A stretch of DNA of 64,000 nt from Persephonella atlantica (GCF_016617615.1 NZ_JAACYA010000002.1:857018-921017), one strand, 5' to 3'. Shown: positions 36,371-44,369, numbered from the stretch's first letter. A program made the numbers and translations. The notes: generated by a model from the letters alone, not told the origin.

Positions 36371-37241
36371 AGGACATTCCCCTCACGAACTCTACTGCAT
36401 CCTGGTATCTGAAAAATCCAATCATCTTACGCTGGTCAGGATATAGAACCACAGCAGGCGTGCTCATGTGGGAGACTCTGTAGGGATTAAAATATTTAAA
36501 CGTGTAAGCGTCTTTATCCTTGAATGTTCCAGTTTTTATTAGTATGCGGTCAAACAGTTCATCATCTTTTGGATAGGGAAACGTATAAATAGCTGGAAAG
36601 TGCGTATGAGAAGTGCAGACTATGTCAGCAGTAGGGTAATAAAGGGTTAACTCTCTGTGGGAACTGTGGACAGGATTTAAAATAGAGTTGAAGCGGGATT
36701 TATGAACCATAGCTATCTTGTATTCAACTTCATTGTTTAGCCTCAGATTCAGGAGAAGTCTATTTATCCCAATTGGAACCTGATACTGGAAGAGAGTTTG
36801 AATGTAAGGGTTTTGACCAGAAAATTCTTCGTGGTTTCCAATAACAACAACCAGAAGTTTTCTATTTTCACCTAAAAGCTCAATAAAGTTTTTGTAAAAC
36901 TCTCTTTGCTTTGCTGGAGACAGGATTTGAGAATTTATACCTGCAAGCAGAAGCTTGGGCACAGGAACTTCAAAGTTGTCAATAAAATCACCATTTACAA
37001 GCAGAAAAACGTTGTCGTTTTCCAGAATGACATTGAGAATATTTTTTATTTCAGCAATATTTGTGTGAATAGAACCAAAGTGAATATCACTGCTGAAAAT
37101 CAGGCAAACAGGTTTTTCTGTTTGTAGGTCCAAAGTTTTGTAATGCTCAAACTCAGGCTGACATTCAAAAAGTTCACTTTCAGTTTCAGCTAAAAACTCA
37201 GCATAATCTAAGATTTCAAAAACTTTGTTTAGCTTATCCAT
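36357..37241 (-). CDS. calcineurin-like metallophosphoesterase
   Basis: The 294-residue protein has all metal-binding motifs of the family in order: SDIHFGS (about 51-57), NGDFID, GNHEE, HKSRF and SHTHFP. Relatives include DNA-repair nuclease subunits and archaeal DNA polymerase small subunits, and others cut cyclic nucleotides. The start is ATG 37241 (CTGGAGGCAG upstream); the TTG at 37259 lies in the promoter motif. It is the first gene of the leftward operon of envelope proteins. Confidence 0.85.
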   Translation of the reverse strand: MDKLNKVFEILDYAEFLAETESELFECQPEFEHYKTLDLQTEKPVCLIFSSDIHFGSIHTNIAEIKNILNVILENDNVFLLVNGDFIDNFEVPVPKLLLAGINSQILSPAKQREFYKNFIELLGENRKLLVVVIGNHEEFSGQNPYIQTLFQYQVPIGINRLLLNLRLNNEVEYKIAMVHKSRFNSILNPVHSSHRELTLYYPTADIVCTSHTHFPAIYTFPYPKDDELFDRILIKTGTFKDKDAYTFKYFNPYRVSHMSTPAVVLYPDQRKMIGFFRYQDAVEFVRGMSYDKC

Positions 37242-37260
37242 AATAGCTGCCTCCAGCAAC

Positions 37261-37288
37261 CCTTTTATATATAAACGGAATTTTTCAT
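37261..37288 (-). promoter_or_regulatory. element motif copy d, heads the leftward operon
   Basis: Reads ATGAAAAATTCCG then TTTATATATAAAAGG in gene direction, 20 bases before ATG 37241. Confidence 0.8.
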
Positions 37289-37313
37289 CATAGAGATGGT
37301 GGAGAATTTTAGT

Positions 37314-37457
37314 CTCGGAAAATGTCCTGGAAATCAGGACAAAGGCTTAGATGTTTTAAATAAAATCAGGCGGAATTCCTTAATACATAAGCGTCAAAAT
37401 ATTAAGGACATATAAGGGAAAAAATTGTCCTGTTTATCTCGGTAAATGTCCTGGAAA
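37314..37457. repeat. two 20-bp near-identical repeats containing GTCCTG, with hairpins
   Basis: CTCGG(A/T)AAATGTCCTGGAAA occurs at 37314-37333 and 37438-37457. The first continues into a stem GTCCTG/CAGGAC (37324-37340). Further GGACA and GTCCTG words lie between. Located between the divergent motif copies, it may be a protein-binding or transfer-origin region. The 750-bp gap 37242-37991 has no gene that I can support. Confidence 0.55.
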
Positions 37458-37480
37458 AAATTTTGCACAAAAAACTTCCC

Positions 37481-37508
37481 TAAATAATATAAACAGAATT
37501 TTTTTGAG
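37481..37508 (-). promoter_or_regulatory. element motif copy e, degenerate
   Basis: Reads AAAAAAATTCTG then TTTATATTATTTAG in gene direction; two positions differ from the consensus. No gene starts directly after it. Confidence 0.4.
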
Positions 37509-37650
37509 CAAAACTTAAAGCCAAAACCCTGTGAGTCGTTGTGTGTCAATATTTAGAAAAAGTTAAAACTTCTAAAATCAATAATGAAAAAAGGTGAAAA
37601 ATGTGGAAAGCCTTTATTTTCAATGCTTGGAAAGTTTTTTCACACAAAAA

Positions 37651-37680
37651 GTGAAAAATTCCGTTTATATAATAAATATT
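37651..37680 (+). promoter_or_regulatory. element motif copy f, no gene directly downstream
   Basis: Reads GTGAAAAATTCCG then TTTATATAATAAAT on the + strand. The following 340 bases hold no open frame with a ribosome site on this strand, so it may start a noncoding RNA or be an operator only. Confidence 0.6.
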
Positions 37681-37806
37681 TATTTATTTATTATTTATAA
37701 CTAAAGGGATGTTTTAAAAGAATATATATACATAACGGACTTCGCTTTTGCTTCGTCCGAGATGTGATGATGAGTAAAAAATTTTTTGTTAAAAATTTTT
37801 TTAGAG

Positions 37807-37920
37807 GAAGAACTTTTAAGTAAACCCAGTTTAAGAATTTAAGAACTTAAAAGAATTTAACGACTTTAATTCAATTTTTTGAATTTAACCAATCTAAAGA
37901 ACTTAAAACAATTTAATCCC
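37807..37920. repeat. degenerate short-period repeat tract (TTTAAGAA / CTTAA type)
   Basis: About 110 bases made of variants of AAGAACTTAA and AAGAATTTAA. The words are self-complementary and could form many small hairpins. No coding potential is seen. Confidence 0.5.
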
Positions 37921-37991
37921 TCTTAAAAATTACTACCTGCTTTTCAAAAAAATTAAGAAATACCGCCAAAAGTGAAACGCAAGCAATTAAC

Positions 37992-38699
37992 TTAATTATA
38001 AACTGTAATATAAACATTAATTTCTGGGGGAATGTTATACTCTAAAACAAAATCATCAACTCTGAAAATAGTTTTATCCTCAAACTTCTCTATATTACCT
38101 GAAATCTCTGGAAAGACATTTTTAATTTTATCTGGTTTAAGCTCCATAAATCCCTCAGCGGTCAAGGCCAATCTTGCTATTTCTTCACCATTTTTAAATA
38201 TTCTTAGTATACCAATTGGCTTAATATTGTCTCTTTTTCCTATGGATATACCGTCATTAATGCTCAGAAAGGCTTTATGAACCTCGCCTAAATATTTCCC
38301 ATCTTTAAAGAGACCAGGAATAGGTTTCCTAAATGAATATATGGTTGCAATAATTATTGAAAGTATGAAGAAATAAAAACCAAAGCCATTATAATATTTA
38401 ATAAAAACAAAAAGCCCTATTCCAAAGATAAGAAAAAGACTGAATATATCTCTGAAAAAGGCAACTCCCTCTCTATCAGAGACTGTTAACATTAACTTTT
38501 TACCGCCATTTTTCCATCTTAAAGTTTTAATAAATTTGCTATAATTGCTTAAATCTAAAGATATGTAAATAATCCCCATTATGAAGAATGCCAAAGCAAC
38601 AAAGAAAACATTCCAGTTCCTATCTTCATAGGTTCCATAAAGAGTAATACCTGAAAAGAAAAGCAAGACAAAACCAAAAACAGCTTGTGATATTTTCAT
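37992..38699 (-). CDS. membrane protein of unknown function, 235 residues
   Basis: From ATG 38699 (AAGGAAAA upstream) the protein has a pair of N-terminal helices (about 5-55), a second pair (about 85-130) and a C-terminal soluble domain of about 100 residues rich in beta strands (GILRIFKNGEEIARLALTAEGFMELK). No family is recognised. It stands alone in the repeat-rich region; a role specific to the element cannot be shown. Confidence 0.65.
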   Translation of the reverse strand: MKISQAVFGFVLLFFSGITLYGTYEDRNWNVFFVALAFFIMGIIYISLDLSNYSKFIKTLRWKNGGKKLMLTVSDREGVAFFRDIFSLFLIFGIGLFVFIKYYNGFGFYFFILSIIIATIYSFRKPIPGLFKDGKYLGEVHKAFLSINDGISIGKRDNIKPIGILRIFKNGEEIARLALTAEGFMELKPDKIKNVFPEISGNIEKFEDKTIFRVDDFVLEYNIPPEINVYITVYN

Positions 38700-38714
38700 T
38701 TTTCCTTCATTCAC

Positions 38715-39159
38715 AGAGAGTTTTAAAAATAGTCTTAGAAAATTATAACACTGTTATGGAACAGAAAATGCAAAAATTTAGAAAAGTAATTAAATGAGTT
38801 TAACAAATTGTAAAAAATACAAAGAAAAATGGATGTAAACTGGTAGAGTGTATTGAAAATATATTACATTGTAATGCAAATTAATGCAAAAATAATACAA
38901 AATTTAGCAAATGATTGACAAAGTATTACAAAAATGGCAAAAAAGTTATAAAAAATTCTGAAAAAGTTGCAATTAATTGCAACTTTTTGATTAAAAAATA
39001 GAAAAAATACTTGACAGACAGATAAAAAAAGAAGTAATATATCCTCAAAAGAATATGATAAGTAAAAATAATAAAAGTAAAAATAATAAAAGAAGTATAA
39101 AAATTGTCAAAGTATAAAAATCAACTTAAAAACAAGTAATTGAATAAAAAAATAAAAAA
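38715..39159. other. AT-rich candidate replication origin with palindrome and iteron-like repeats
   Basis: No gene is seen. The region is about 80 percent A+T. It has a 28-base perfect palindrome at 38961-38988 (half AAAAAGTTGCAATT), repeated words such as AATGCAAA and ATTACA at 38865-38940, and tandem copies of AGTAAAAATAATAAA near 39060-39095. It lies directly upstream of a replication-initiator-like gene, the usual position of an iteron origin. Confidence 0.4.
39011..39040 (+). promoter_or_regulatory. promoter of the Rep-like gene
   Basis: TTGACA 39011-39016 and TAATAT 39035-39040, spacing 18. The leader to ATG 39286 would be about 240 bases and contains the GC-rich hairpin. Confidence 0.5.
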
Positions 39160-39273
39160 GCCCCAGCCGCGACGGGCCAGGTGGAAGATAACAAATAAAA
39201 AGCGCGTGTATAAACAATGTAATACAATTACAACACATTTTCAACCCACCTCCCGTCCTTGTTGTTCTGGGGC
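39160..39273 (+). promoter_or_regulatory. GC-rich imperfect long hairpin in the leader of the Rep-like gene
   Basis: GCCCCAG (39160-39166) pairs with CTGGGGC (39267-39273), GACGGG (39171-39176) with CCCGTC (39252-39257), and AGGTGG (39179-39184) with CCACCT (39246-39251). The 61-base loop contains a smaller TGTAAT/ATTACA stem. The 3' arm ends one base before the GAGGAGG ribosome site. In this very AT-rich region it stands out and could control initiator synthesis or be a strand-origin hairpin. Confidence 0.5.
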
Positions 39274-39285
39274 GAGGAGGTTAGT

Positions 39286-40929
39286 ATGTTTATAAAAAAC
39301 AAAAGCGATGTTGATTTGTATGCGAAGAAGATATATGCGTATATCATAAGCTCGAAAAGTAAAGAATACGTAGAATTCGTGCAAAAACTGTTAAAAATTA
39401 AAATTGAAGATGCAATTAATATCGTAATCGCAGACATACATGATTATTTTTGTGAGCATGTAAATTCTTGCGAATCAATGTATATATATGAAAATCTCAG
39501 TGTAAGAGAAATAAATGAAAGTGAGTACATAAACGATATAGCTTTTTTTCGTTATGTTAACGAAAGTTTTTCAACGTCAACGAAAGAAATGAATTTATAT
39601 TTTATTTTAAAGTATATATTGCTAAAACTGTTTGATGTTAACGTCAATATACTGTACGCGCTACAATCAAAGAATAAAGATGCAAACGCTCACGTAAAGT
39701 ACATAATTGCTAAATACACAAACGCAAACATTAAAATTACACGTAACGTTGCGAGCAAGCTTTGTCACAAAGTAAACAGAAGCATATCATTACACGAATT
39801 TTTGCTGTTGTACGAAAAATATGTTGAAAATCAAATAGAAAAATTTGAAACTGAAACTATTACAAAAGAAGAAATAAAATTAACAAATACTGATTTGCTT
39901 GTATATTATTATTTTATGTCGTTCAGCAAATGTTTTGTAAAGACAAAAATTGAAGAAATTGCGAGAGATTGTAAAATATCAACAGCTACTGTATCGCGAG
40001 CAATTAGAAAACTCGTTCAAGCTCAAAAAATAAAAGTTCACAAAAAAAACAATAGAAATATTTATGAAATTATCGATTACAAAATTATCGATTACAAAGA
40101 AAAACAGCAAAAAGAATACAGTAAAGTTGATATATCAAAATCTGAAAGAAATGTTAAAGATATTGAAATTCAAACTTCTGAATCTGATTATAGAAAATAC
40201 AAGAGAAACGAAAAAATCGATCCTGAGACAAGATATAAGCTATATCTATATCGCATGAAGTATAGAGAAGAGCTTGAGAACACAAAGCTAAAAAGACTTA
40301 CAAAAGATGATGTTTTATTTTTTTTAATAAACACAGAAAATCTTATGCAAAATGAATCGCTAACTCTAAAACAAGTATTAAAAATCATAAAATACGCAGA
40401 TTCAAATCCAAGAATCAAGAATCCAGTCGGCTGGCTAATTGCACGATTCATGATCGGCCGGGGACGCTTTTATTTTCTTCTTCAAAAATCAAAACAAAAT
40501 GAAAAACAAGAAGTTACAATATCTAAAAAATACGAATATCAAAAACAAGAAAATGCAAAACCTAATAAGTATGTATACATCAATGAGGATCTGTTATATT
40601 TTGCCAAAAAGTACAATATACCAGAAAGTGATATACTATCTTACCTCCGCAAACTCAAAAATTTGTACGGTGATAATGTTAGCTATATAGTAGAAATATA
40701 TCTTGCAAATCGTCTGTGGAAAGATTCCCTTTCTCGGGAAGAAAAACAAGAACTTATTTCATATGCAAAACGTCAAATCAGCAAATTCATAGTCCCTCCT
40801 AAACCTGAAGAAGTTAAAAATACAATAAAATCAATTATTTTAGGCGAAATCAGATCAAGATACTTAACACTGTCTATTGAAGAAAAGATTAAAATGAAAA
40901 ATGCCAGTCAATGCTATGATACATCATAA
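39286..40929 (+). CDS. candidate plasmid-type replication initiator, 547 residues
   Basis: ATG 39286 follows GAGGAGG. The middle (about 215-265) is a winged helix: VKTKIEEIARDCKISTATVSRAIRKLVQ followed by a wing. Later, IKNPVGWLIARFM (about 385-397) resembles the NPxGWL segment of plasmid and phage replication initiators. The N-terminal 200 residues are not recognised. Base use is strikingly AT-rich and uses ACG, GCG and CGT codons that are rare in neighbours, which suggests a separate origin. Repeats upstream fit an initiator. Alternatives are a transcription regulator. Confidence 0.55.
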   Translation: MFIKNKSDVDLYAKKIYAYIISSKSKEYVEFVQKLLKIKIEDAINIVIADIHDYFCEHVNSCESMYIYENLSVREINESEYINDIAFFRYVNESFSTSTKEMNLYFILKYILLKLFDVNVNILYALQSKNKDANAHVKYIIAKYTNANIKITRNVASKLCHKVNRSISLHEFLLLYEKYVENQIEKFETETITKEEIKLTNTDLLVYYYFMSFSKCFVKTKIEEIARDCKISTATVSRAIRKLVQAQKIKVHKKNNRNIYEIIDYKIIDYKEKQQKEYSKVDISKSERNVKDIEIQTSESDYRKYKRNEKIDPETRYKLYLYRMKYREELENTKLKRLTKDDVLFFLINTENLMQNESLTLKQVLKIIKYADSNPRIKNPVGWLIARFMIGRGRFYFLLQKSKQNEKQEVTISKKYEYQKQENAKPNKYVYINEDLLYFAKKYNIPESDILSYLRKLKNLYGDNVSYIVEIYLANRLWKDSLSREEKQELISYAKRQISKFIVPPKPEEVKNTIKSIILGEIRSRYLTLSIEEKIKMKNASQCYDTS

Positions 40930-40998
40930 AAATTTTACAAGTATGAATATCCTCATACAAATATTGAAAATTTTGCCGAAAATTAGTATTGTAAGTAA

Positions 40999-41004
40999 TA
41001 TAAT
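40999..41004 (+). promoter_or_regulatory. -10 box of the STAS-like gene
   Basis: TATAAT lies 22 bases before ATG 41026. A stem GTATGA/TCATAC (40941-40958) precedes it. No clear -35 was found. Confidence 0.4.
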
Positions 41005-41025
41005 CTGAAATCGGATTGCGAAGGT

Positions 41026-41319
41026 ATGAAAACTATAAAAGTTAGAGAGCTTTTTGAACAGGAAAACTTAGCCACGAGAGAAAATGGGCTGGTATTAAGG
41101 AAAGAGATAGAAAAAACTTTAAAGACATCTAACAGTGTGTTTATTGACTTTGATGGTATTAATCTGGTAACACAGAGCTTCATAGATGAAGTTTTTGGCG
41201 TTTTGGTTAGAGAGAAGGGGCTTTCTTTTATTAGGAATCATATAAAAATAAAGGGTGCTTCTGATTTTGTTAAATCAATGATCAAGTTCGTTATATCTTA
41301 CAGTCAAAAAGCTGCCTAA
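41026..41319 (+). CDS. STAS-like domain protein (DUF4325 type)
   Basis: The 97-residue protein matches the pattern of small STAS-like proteins: a central strand-helix unit SVFIDFDGINLVTQSFIDEVFG with the conserved F-x-D-F-x-x-I and S-F-x-D-E-x-F-G residues. In many genomes such proteins pair with a GHKL ATPase, as here with the convergent gene at 41316-42179. By analogy with anti-sigma systems it may be a phosphorylatable partner, but the exact role is unknown. Confidence 0.75.
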   Translation: MKTIKVRELFEQENLATRENGLVLRKEIEKTLKTSNSVFIDFDGINLVTQSFIDEVFGVLVREKGLSFIRNHIKIKGASDFVKSMIKFVISYSQKAA

Positions 41320-42179
41320 AAGAATATATCTTCTATATCTTCTCCTTCATCTGTAAATATGTATGTTCTAAAGAATTCATCTTTAGATAAATTTATGTTT
41401 TTTTCATAGAACTCAAAAACGACTATACTACCTTTCCATCCGGTAGAAATATCATCAGCAGAATACAGTTTACCATTTTCATTCAGATATACTGCTCCAT
41501 CATTAGAAATAATTTTTAGTCTTCCCTGTGTACGCTTTATGATTTCACTGAGAACAAACAATCCATAACCAGCATGGTCAACCTGGGAACTTGAATATGG
41601 TCTCTCTGGAGGACAGGAAACCTCTTTTTCAAGAGCTTTTATTATTGCTTTACTTTCTGAGTAGACATCGTATTTCCTTTTAAGATTACTTAAAAATCCA
41701 ACTCCTCGGTCTACTACACATATCTGTATTTTCTTTAGATTCGGGAAGTATTGTCCCGCAATAATAGCTCCTATAGGACTTAGCGAATGGTGTAACGCAT
41801 TATTTAGTACTTCTCCTATCATATAGTATAGATAATCATAAAGGTCTTTTCTGTCAGTGCTTGATAAATTCTGAAAGTCTTTGTGGTCTATTATCATATC
41901 TGTAATGTGCTTTACATTTTTTTCTATACTTCCGTGTCTTACATTTTCTATAGGAATGTAGTTTTTTGATGAGTTATATTCTTTGTTAAACATAACATTC
42001 ATATAACTATTTGTAGGACCCAAATTTTTTAAATTTATACCTTCATCTTCATATAAAGCATATAAAATAGCCATGCCAACGGGTTCTATAAAGTTATAGT
42101 TAGAAATATCCACGATATTATTTGTAGTTTTTATAAGGTTGTCCAATTCATATTCTATATTATCAAACCTAAATTCCAT
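41316..42179 (-). CDS. GHKL-type ATP-binding protein with N-terminal STAS-like segment
   Basis: The 287-residue protein has a histidine-kinase-like ATPase domain: N box GEVLNNALHHS (about 117-127), G1 VVDRGVGF, G2 HAGYGLFVLSEI. The first 60 residues (VDISNYNFIEPVGMAILYALYED) look like a STAS-type strand-helix unit. No histidine phosphoacceptor domain is present, so it is more like an anti-sigma kinase than a sensor kinase. It ends in a 4-base overlap with the STAS-like gene. Confidence 0.75.
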   Translation of the reverse strand: MEFRFDNIEYELDNLIKTTNNIVDISNYNFIEPVGMAILYALYEDEGINLKNLGPTNSYMNVMFNKEYNSSKNYIPIENVRHGSIEKNVKHITDMIIDHKDFQNLSSTDRKDLYDYLYYMIGEVLNNALHHSLSPIGAIIAGQYFPNLKKIQICVVDRGVGFLSNLKRKYDVYSESKAIIKALEKEVSCPPERPYSSSQVDHAGYGLFVLSEIIKRTQGRLKIISNDGAVYLNENGKLYSADDISTGWKGSIVVFEFYEKNINLSKDEFFRTYIFTDEGEDIEDIFF

Positions 42180-42240
42180 ATAGTCTCCCCCTCTAAAAGA
42201 GATTGAGCAATTTAATTGTATTAAAAACTTTCCCTATAAA

Positions 42241-42304
42241 AAACCCAATCCAAGCCAAACCATATATTAATCCAAACCAATCCAGTTATAAATCCAATCC
42301 AAAA
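42241..42304. repeat. degenerate AATCCAA repeat tract
   Basis: About 65 bases with seven variants of CCAATCC/ATCCAA, just upstream of the HEPN gene. No coding potential. Confidence 0.5.
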
Positions 42305-42349
42305 AACAAAATGATATAATCTTTTTGGAAAAAACGGCAGAAAAAAACG

Positions 42350-42721
42350 TTGGGCTGGAAGAAAAACTGGATAAATAAAACTAAAGAACATTTTGAGGCA
42401 GGAAAAATCTTATATGAAAAAAGTTTATATAGGGATAGTTTAGCAAGACTTTATTACTGTGCTTATTCTTTGATGATAGCAGAATGTGGAGAAGCTCCCA
42501 GAGGAAGATGGGAACATAAAGGGATAGTAAAGCACTTCTTTAAAAAACTTTACAATGAAAACAGAATAAACCTTCTATCTGAAGAAGAGTTAGAACTAAT
42601 TGAAGACTTTTACGAGGAGCAAAGAATAGCAGACTATACGCTTGAAAATATAGACAAGATGGCTGTAGAGAATTATATTAGTCTTACAAAGAAACTTTTT
42701 AAGGTTGTAAATAATGATTAA
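42350..42721 (+). CDS. HEPN-domain protein, probable toxin-type RNase
   Basis: The 123-residue protein starts at TTG 42350 (no good ribosome site) and shows the HEPN layout: W..KTKEHFEAGKILYEKSLYRDSLARLYYCAYSLMIAECG, then EHKGIVKHF and RIADYTLENI. HEPN proteins are often RNases in toxin-antitoxin pairs, usually with an MNT partner, but the next gene is a different small protein. A strict R-x4-6-H motif is not obvious. Confidence 0.65.
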   Translation: MGWKKNWINKTKEHFEAGKILYEKSLYRDSLARLYYCAYSLMIAECGEAPRGRWEHKGIVKHFFKKLYNENRINLLSEEELELIEDFYEEQRIADYTLENIDKMAVENYISLTKKLFKVVNND

Positions 42722-42995
42722 AGAAAAGCCTATAGTGAATGTAATTTATGATATACAGAGGAAATTAGATAATGCAAATCTTCCTGTAAAAGTAAAAGTA
42801 GATATAGGGGAGGCTCTCGAAGGTGCGGACATAGGCTTAAAAGTGTACGTTGCTGGGAAAAGGAACTGGGAACTTCACAAGAAGATAAATTCAATAATAA
42901 GAAGGTCTTTAAGAGAACAAGGTTTGATGGCCTATATAGACTGGCATTACAATACTCCCATTAGTAAAAATGATCGTGAAACCGTTTTTATCTGA
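42714..42995 (+). CDS. small protein with DIGLKI module, copy 1 (HEPN partner)
   Basis: The 93-residue protein overlaps the HEPN gene by 8 bases. It contains ADIGLKVYVAGKRNWELHKKINSIIRRSLREQG and IDWHYN, alignable with three other proteins in this element (51874, 52667, 53398). No MNT nucleotidyltransferase motif is present. The coupling suggests an antitoxin or partner of the HEPN protein. Family not recognised. Confidence 0.6.
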   Translation: MIKEKPIVNVIYDIQRKLDNANLPVKVKVDIGEALEGADIGLKVYVAGKRNWELHKKINSIIRRSLREQGLMAYIDWHYNTPISKNDRETVFI

Positions 42996-43014
42996 TTCAA
43001 CCAGTATTAATAAA

Positions 43015-43198
43015 CCTCACAACCTCAACAACCTCACAGCCTATAACATTTTTTGCCCCCGCCCGCTGCTCATAAAAAAATGCTTTTTATTCTCAGTTAT
43101 TTTTCTATCAGGTTATTTTCTGTCAGGTTATTTAGGTTTCCTGGTTATTTAAAAAACTAATGTTATTTAGAGGTTATCAGGTTGTTCAGGTTTTGAGG
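43015..43198. repeat. 27-bp imperfect inverted repeat of CCTCA-type words
   Basis: The arm at 43015-43041 matches the reverse complement of 43172-43198 at 22 of 27 positions. Both are built of repeated AACCTCA/TGAGGTT-like words; more CAGGTT copies follow to 43240. No gene is supported in 42996-43242. Confidence 0.55.
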
Positions 43199-43242
43199 TG
43201 TAAAGGTATTATTGCTGTCAGGTTGTCAGGTTGGTTGGGTTT

Positions 43243-43458
43243 TTACAGCAAGCATAGATTATTATCAAATCTGCTTCTATTCTTTATGTTTCTTATAGTT
43301 TCTTCAACATCTTCAGTTTTGTATTGCCATATACCAGCTGTTTCATCTATAGCCTTTATGAGATTTTCTTTGGATTGGTTTATTTCAGTTCTTAATTTTT
43401 CTCTTATAATTTCAGATACACTTTTACCGGTTCTTTTATTTTATCGTATCTTTTTCAT
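43243..43458 (-). pseudogene. ribbon-helix-helix (CopG-type) antitoxin remnant
   Basis: From ATG 43458 (GGGAGC upstream) the frame is MKKIR, a TAA stop, then KNKRTGKSVSEIIREKLRTEIN-like sequence to the stop at 43243. RTGKSVSEIIRE is the second half of a CopG-type ribbon-helix-helix, but the first strand is missing and replaced by the stop, as if about 15 codons were lost. The 110-residue frame on the + strand here is a shadow. Confidence 0.6.
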
Positions 43459-43489
43459 GATAAGCTCCCAATTTAATTACACGGGAACC

Positions 43490-43580
43490 TAATAAAATAT
43501 CAAATTAACAAAATAATAAAATATTAAGATAATAAATTATTAAAATATTAAACTGTTAAATTGTTATTTTAATATTTTTC
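43490..43580. repeat. degenerate AATATTAAAAT repeat tract
   Basis: About 90 bases built of TTAAAATATTA-type words. The rest of the gap to 43925 holds no supported gene; a few stop-broken fragments are seen. Confidence 0.45.
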
Positions 43581-43925
43581 ACTTTAGTTCACATTTACTG
43601 CAAAAACCTAACTTTAATGAACTTTATAACAGATATAATACAGGTGGTATTTTCAAATAAAATTGGATGGGTTTAATTTACATACAAATACATTAGATAA
43701 TCTGTGCTTTGGAAAAAATATTTTCCATCATATAGCTACTCTAATCCAATATGAGAGATACACTGCTACCTTTTTAAAGGTATGATTCCTGTAAGTAATT
43801 GCTTAAATTCCTTTTCTAAACTTATTAGAAATCCCGATTGCCCTCTGATTTTTTCCAGCCTAAACAAGATAAGCCTTTTTAACACTTCCAATATTATTAG
43901 ACACTCTAACTGTTTTCTTATGCCT

Positions 43926-43953
43926 GTGAAAAATTCCGTTTATATATAAAAGG
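43926..43953 (+). promoter_or_regulatory. element motif copy g, heads the transfer-type operon
   Basis: Reads GTGAAAAATTCCG then TTTATATATAAAAGG, followed by AAGGAG and ATG 43971. Confidence 0.8.
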
Positions 43954-43970
43954 CTAAAAAAGGAGAAGCT

Positions 43971-44369
43971 ATGAAAATAGCACAGCAAATAAAACAAAAG
44001 GCAGAAGAGGAGATAAGAAATATTGTTATTCAGCTATACAAAGAAGGCAGAACACAAAAAGCCATAGCAGAGGAGGTAGGTATATCAGTAAAAAAGGTTA
44101 GAAAGATTATAAAAGAAACAGGACTAAGTAAAAATTCACCATCAGAAAAACAGGTGGAATATCTGATGGGGCTTATAACAAAGTTTTATGAAGTTAAAGA
44201 TGTATTCCAGCTTAAAAGTAAAGTTTTTTCTCTTTCGAACAAGCAGGTCAAAGGTATGTTTCTAACTTTGAAAACTTATAAGCAGATAAAACCTTCTCTT
44301 CATTACTATGAAAAACTGCTAAACATAAAGCTTAAGGAGTGTAAAGATGGCAAGGAAAAAGATTACTGA
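43971..44369 (+). CDS. HTH protein, 132 residues
   Basis: The N-terminal part (IVIQLYKEGRTQKAIAEEVGISVKKVRKIIKETGL) is a resolvase/Hin-type helix-turn-helix. The C-terminal part is helical and unknown. It is first in the operon under motif copy g with AAGGAG before the ATG, and overlaps the next gene by 23 bases. It may be a regulator of the element or a relaxosome accessory protein. Confidence 0.75.
   Translation: MKIAQQIKQKAEEEIRNIVIQLYKEGRTQKAIAEEVGISVKKVRKIIKETGLSKNSPSEKQVEYLMGLITKFYEVKDVFQLKSKVFSLSNKQVKGMFLTLKTYKQIKPSLHYYEKLLNIKLKECKDGKEKDY

Noticed and set aside
42970..43152. 60-codon + strand frame after the HEPN pair
   Set aside because: It consists of translated repeat tract; no ribosome site.
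43160..43492. 110-codon hydrophobic + strand frame
   Set aside because: It is the complement of the antitoxin remnant and repeats; the - strand carries the recognisable ribbon-helix-helix sequence.
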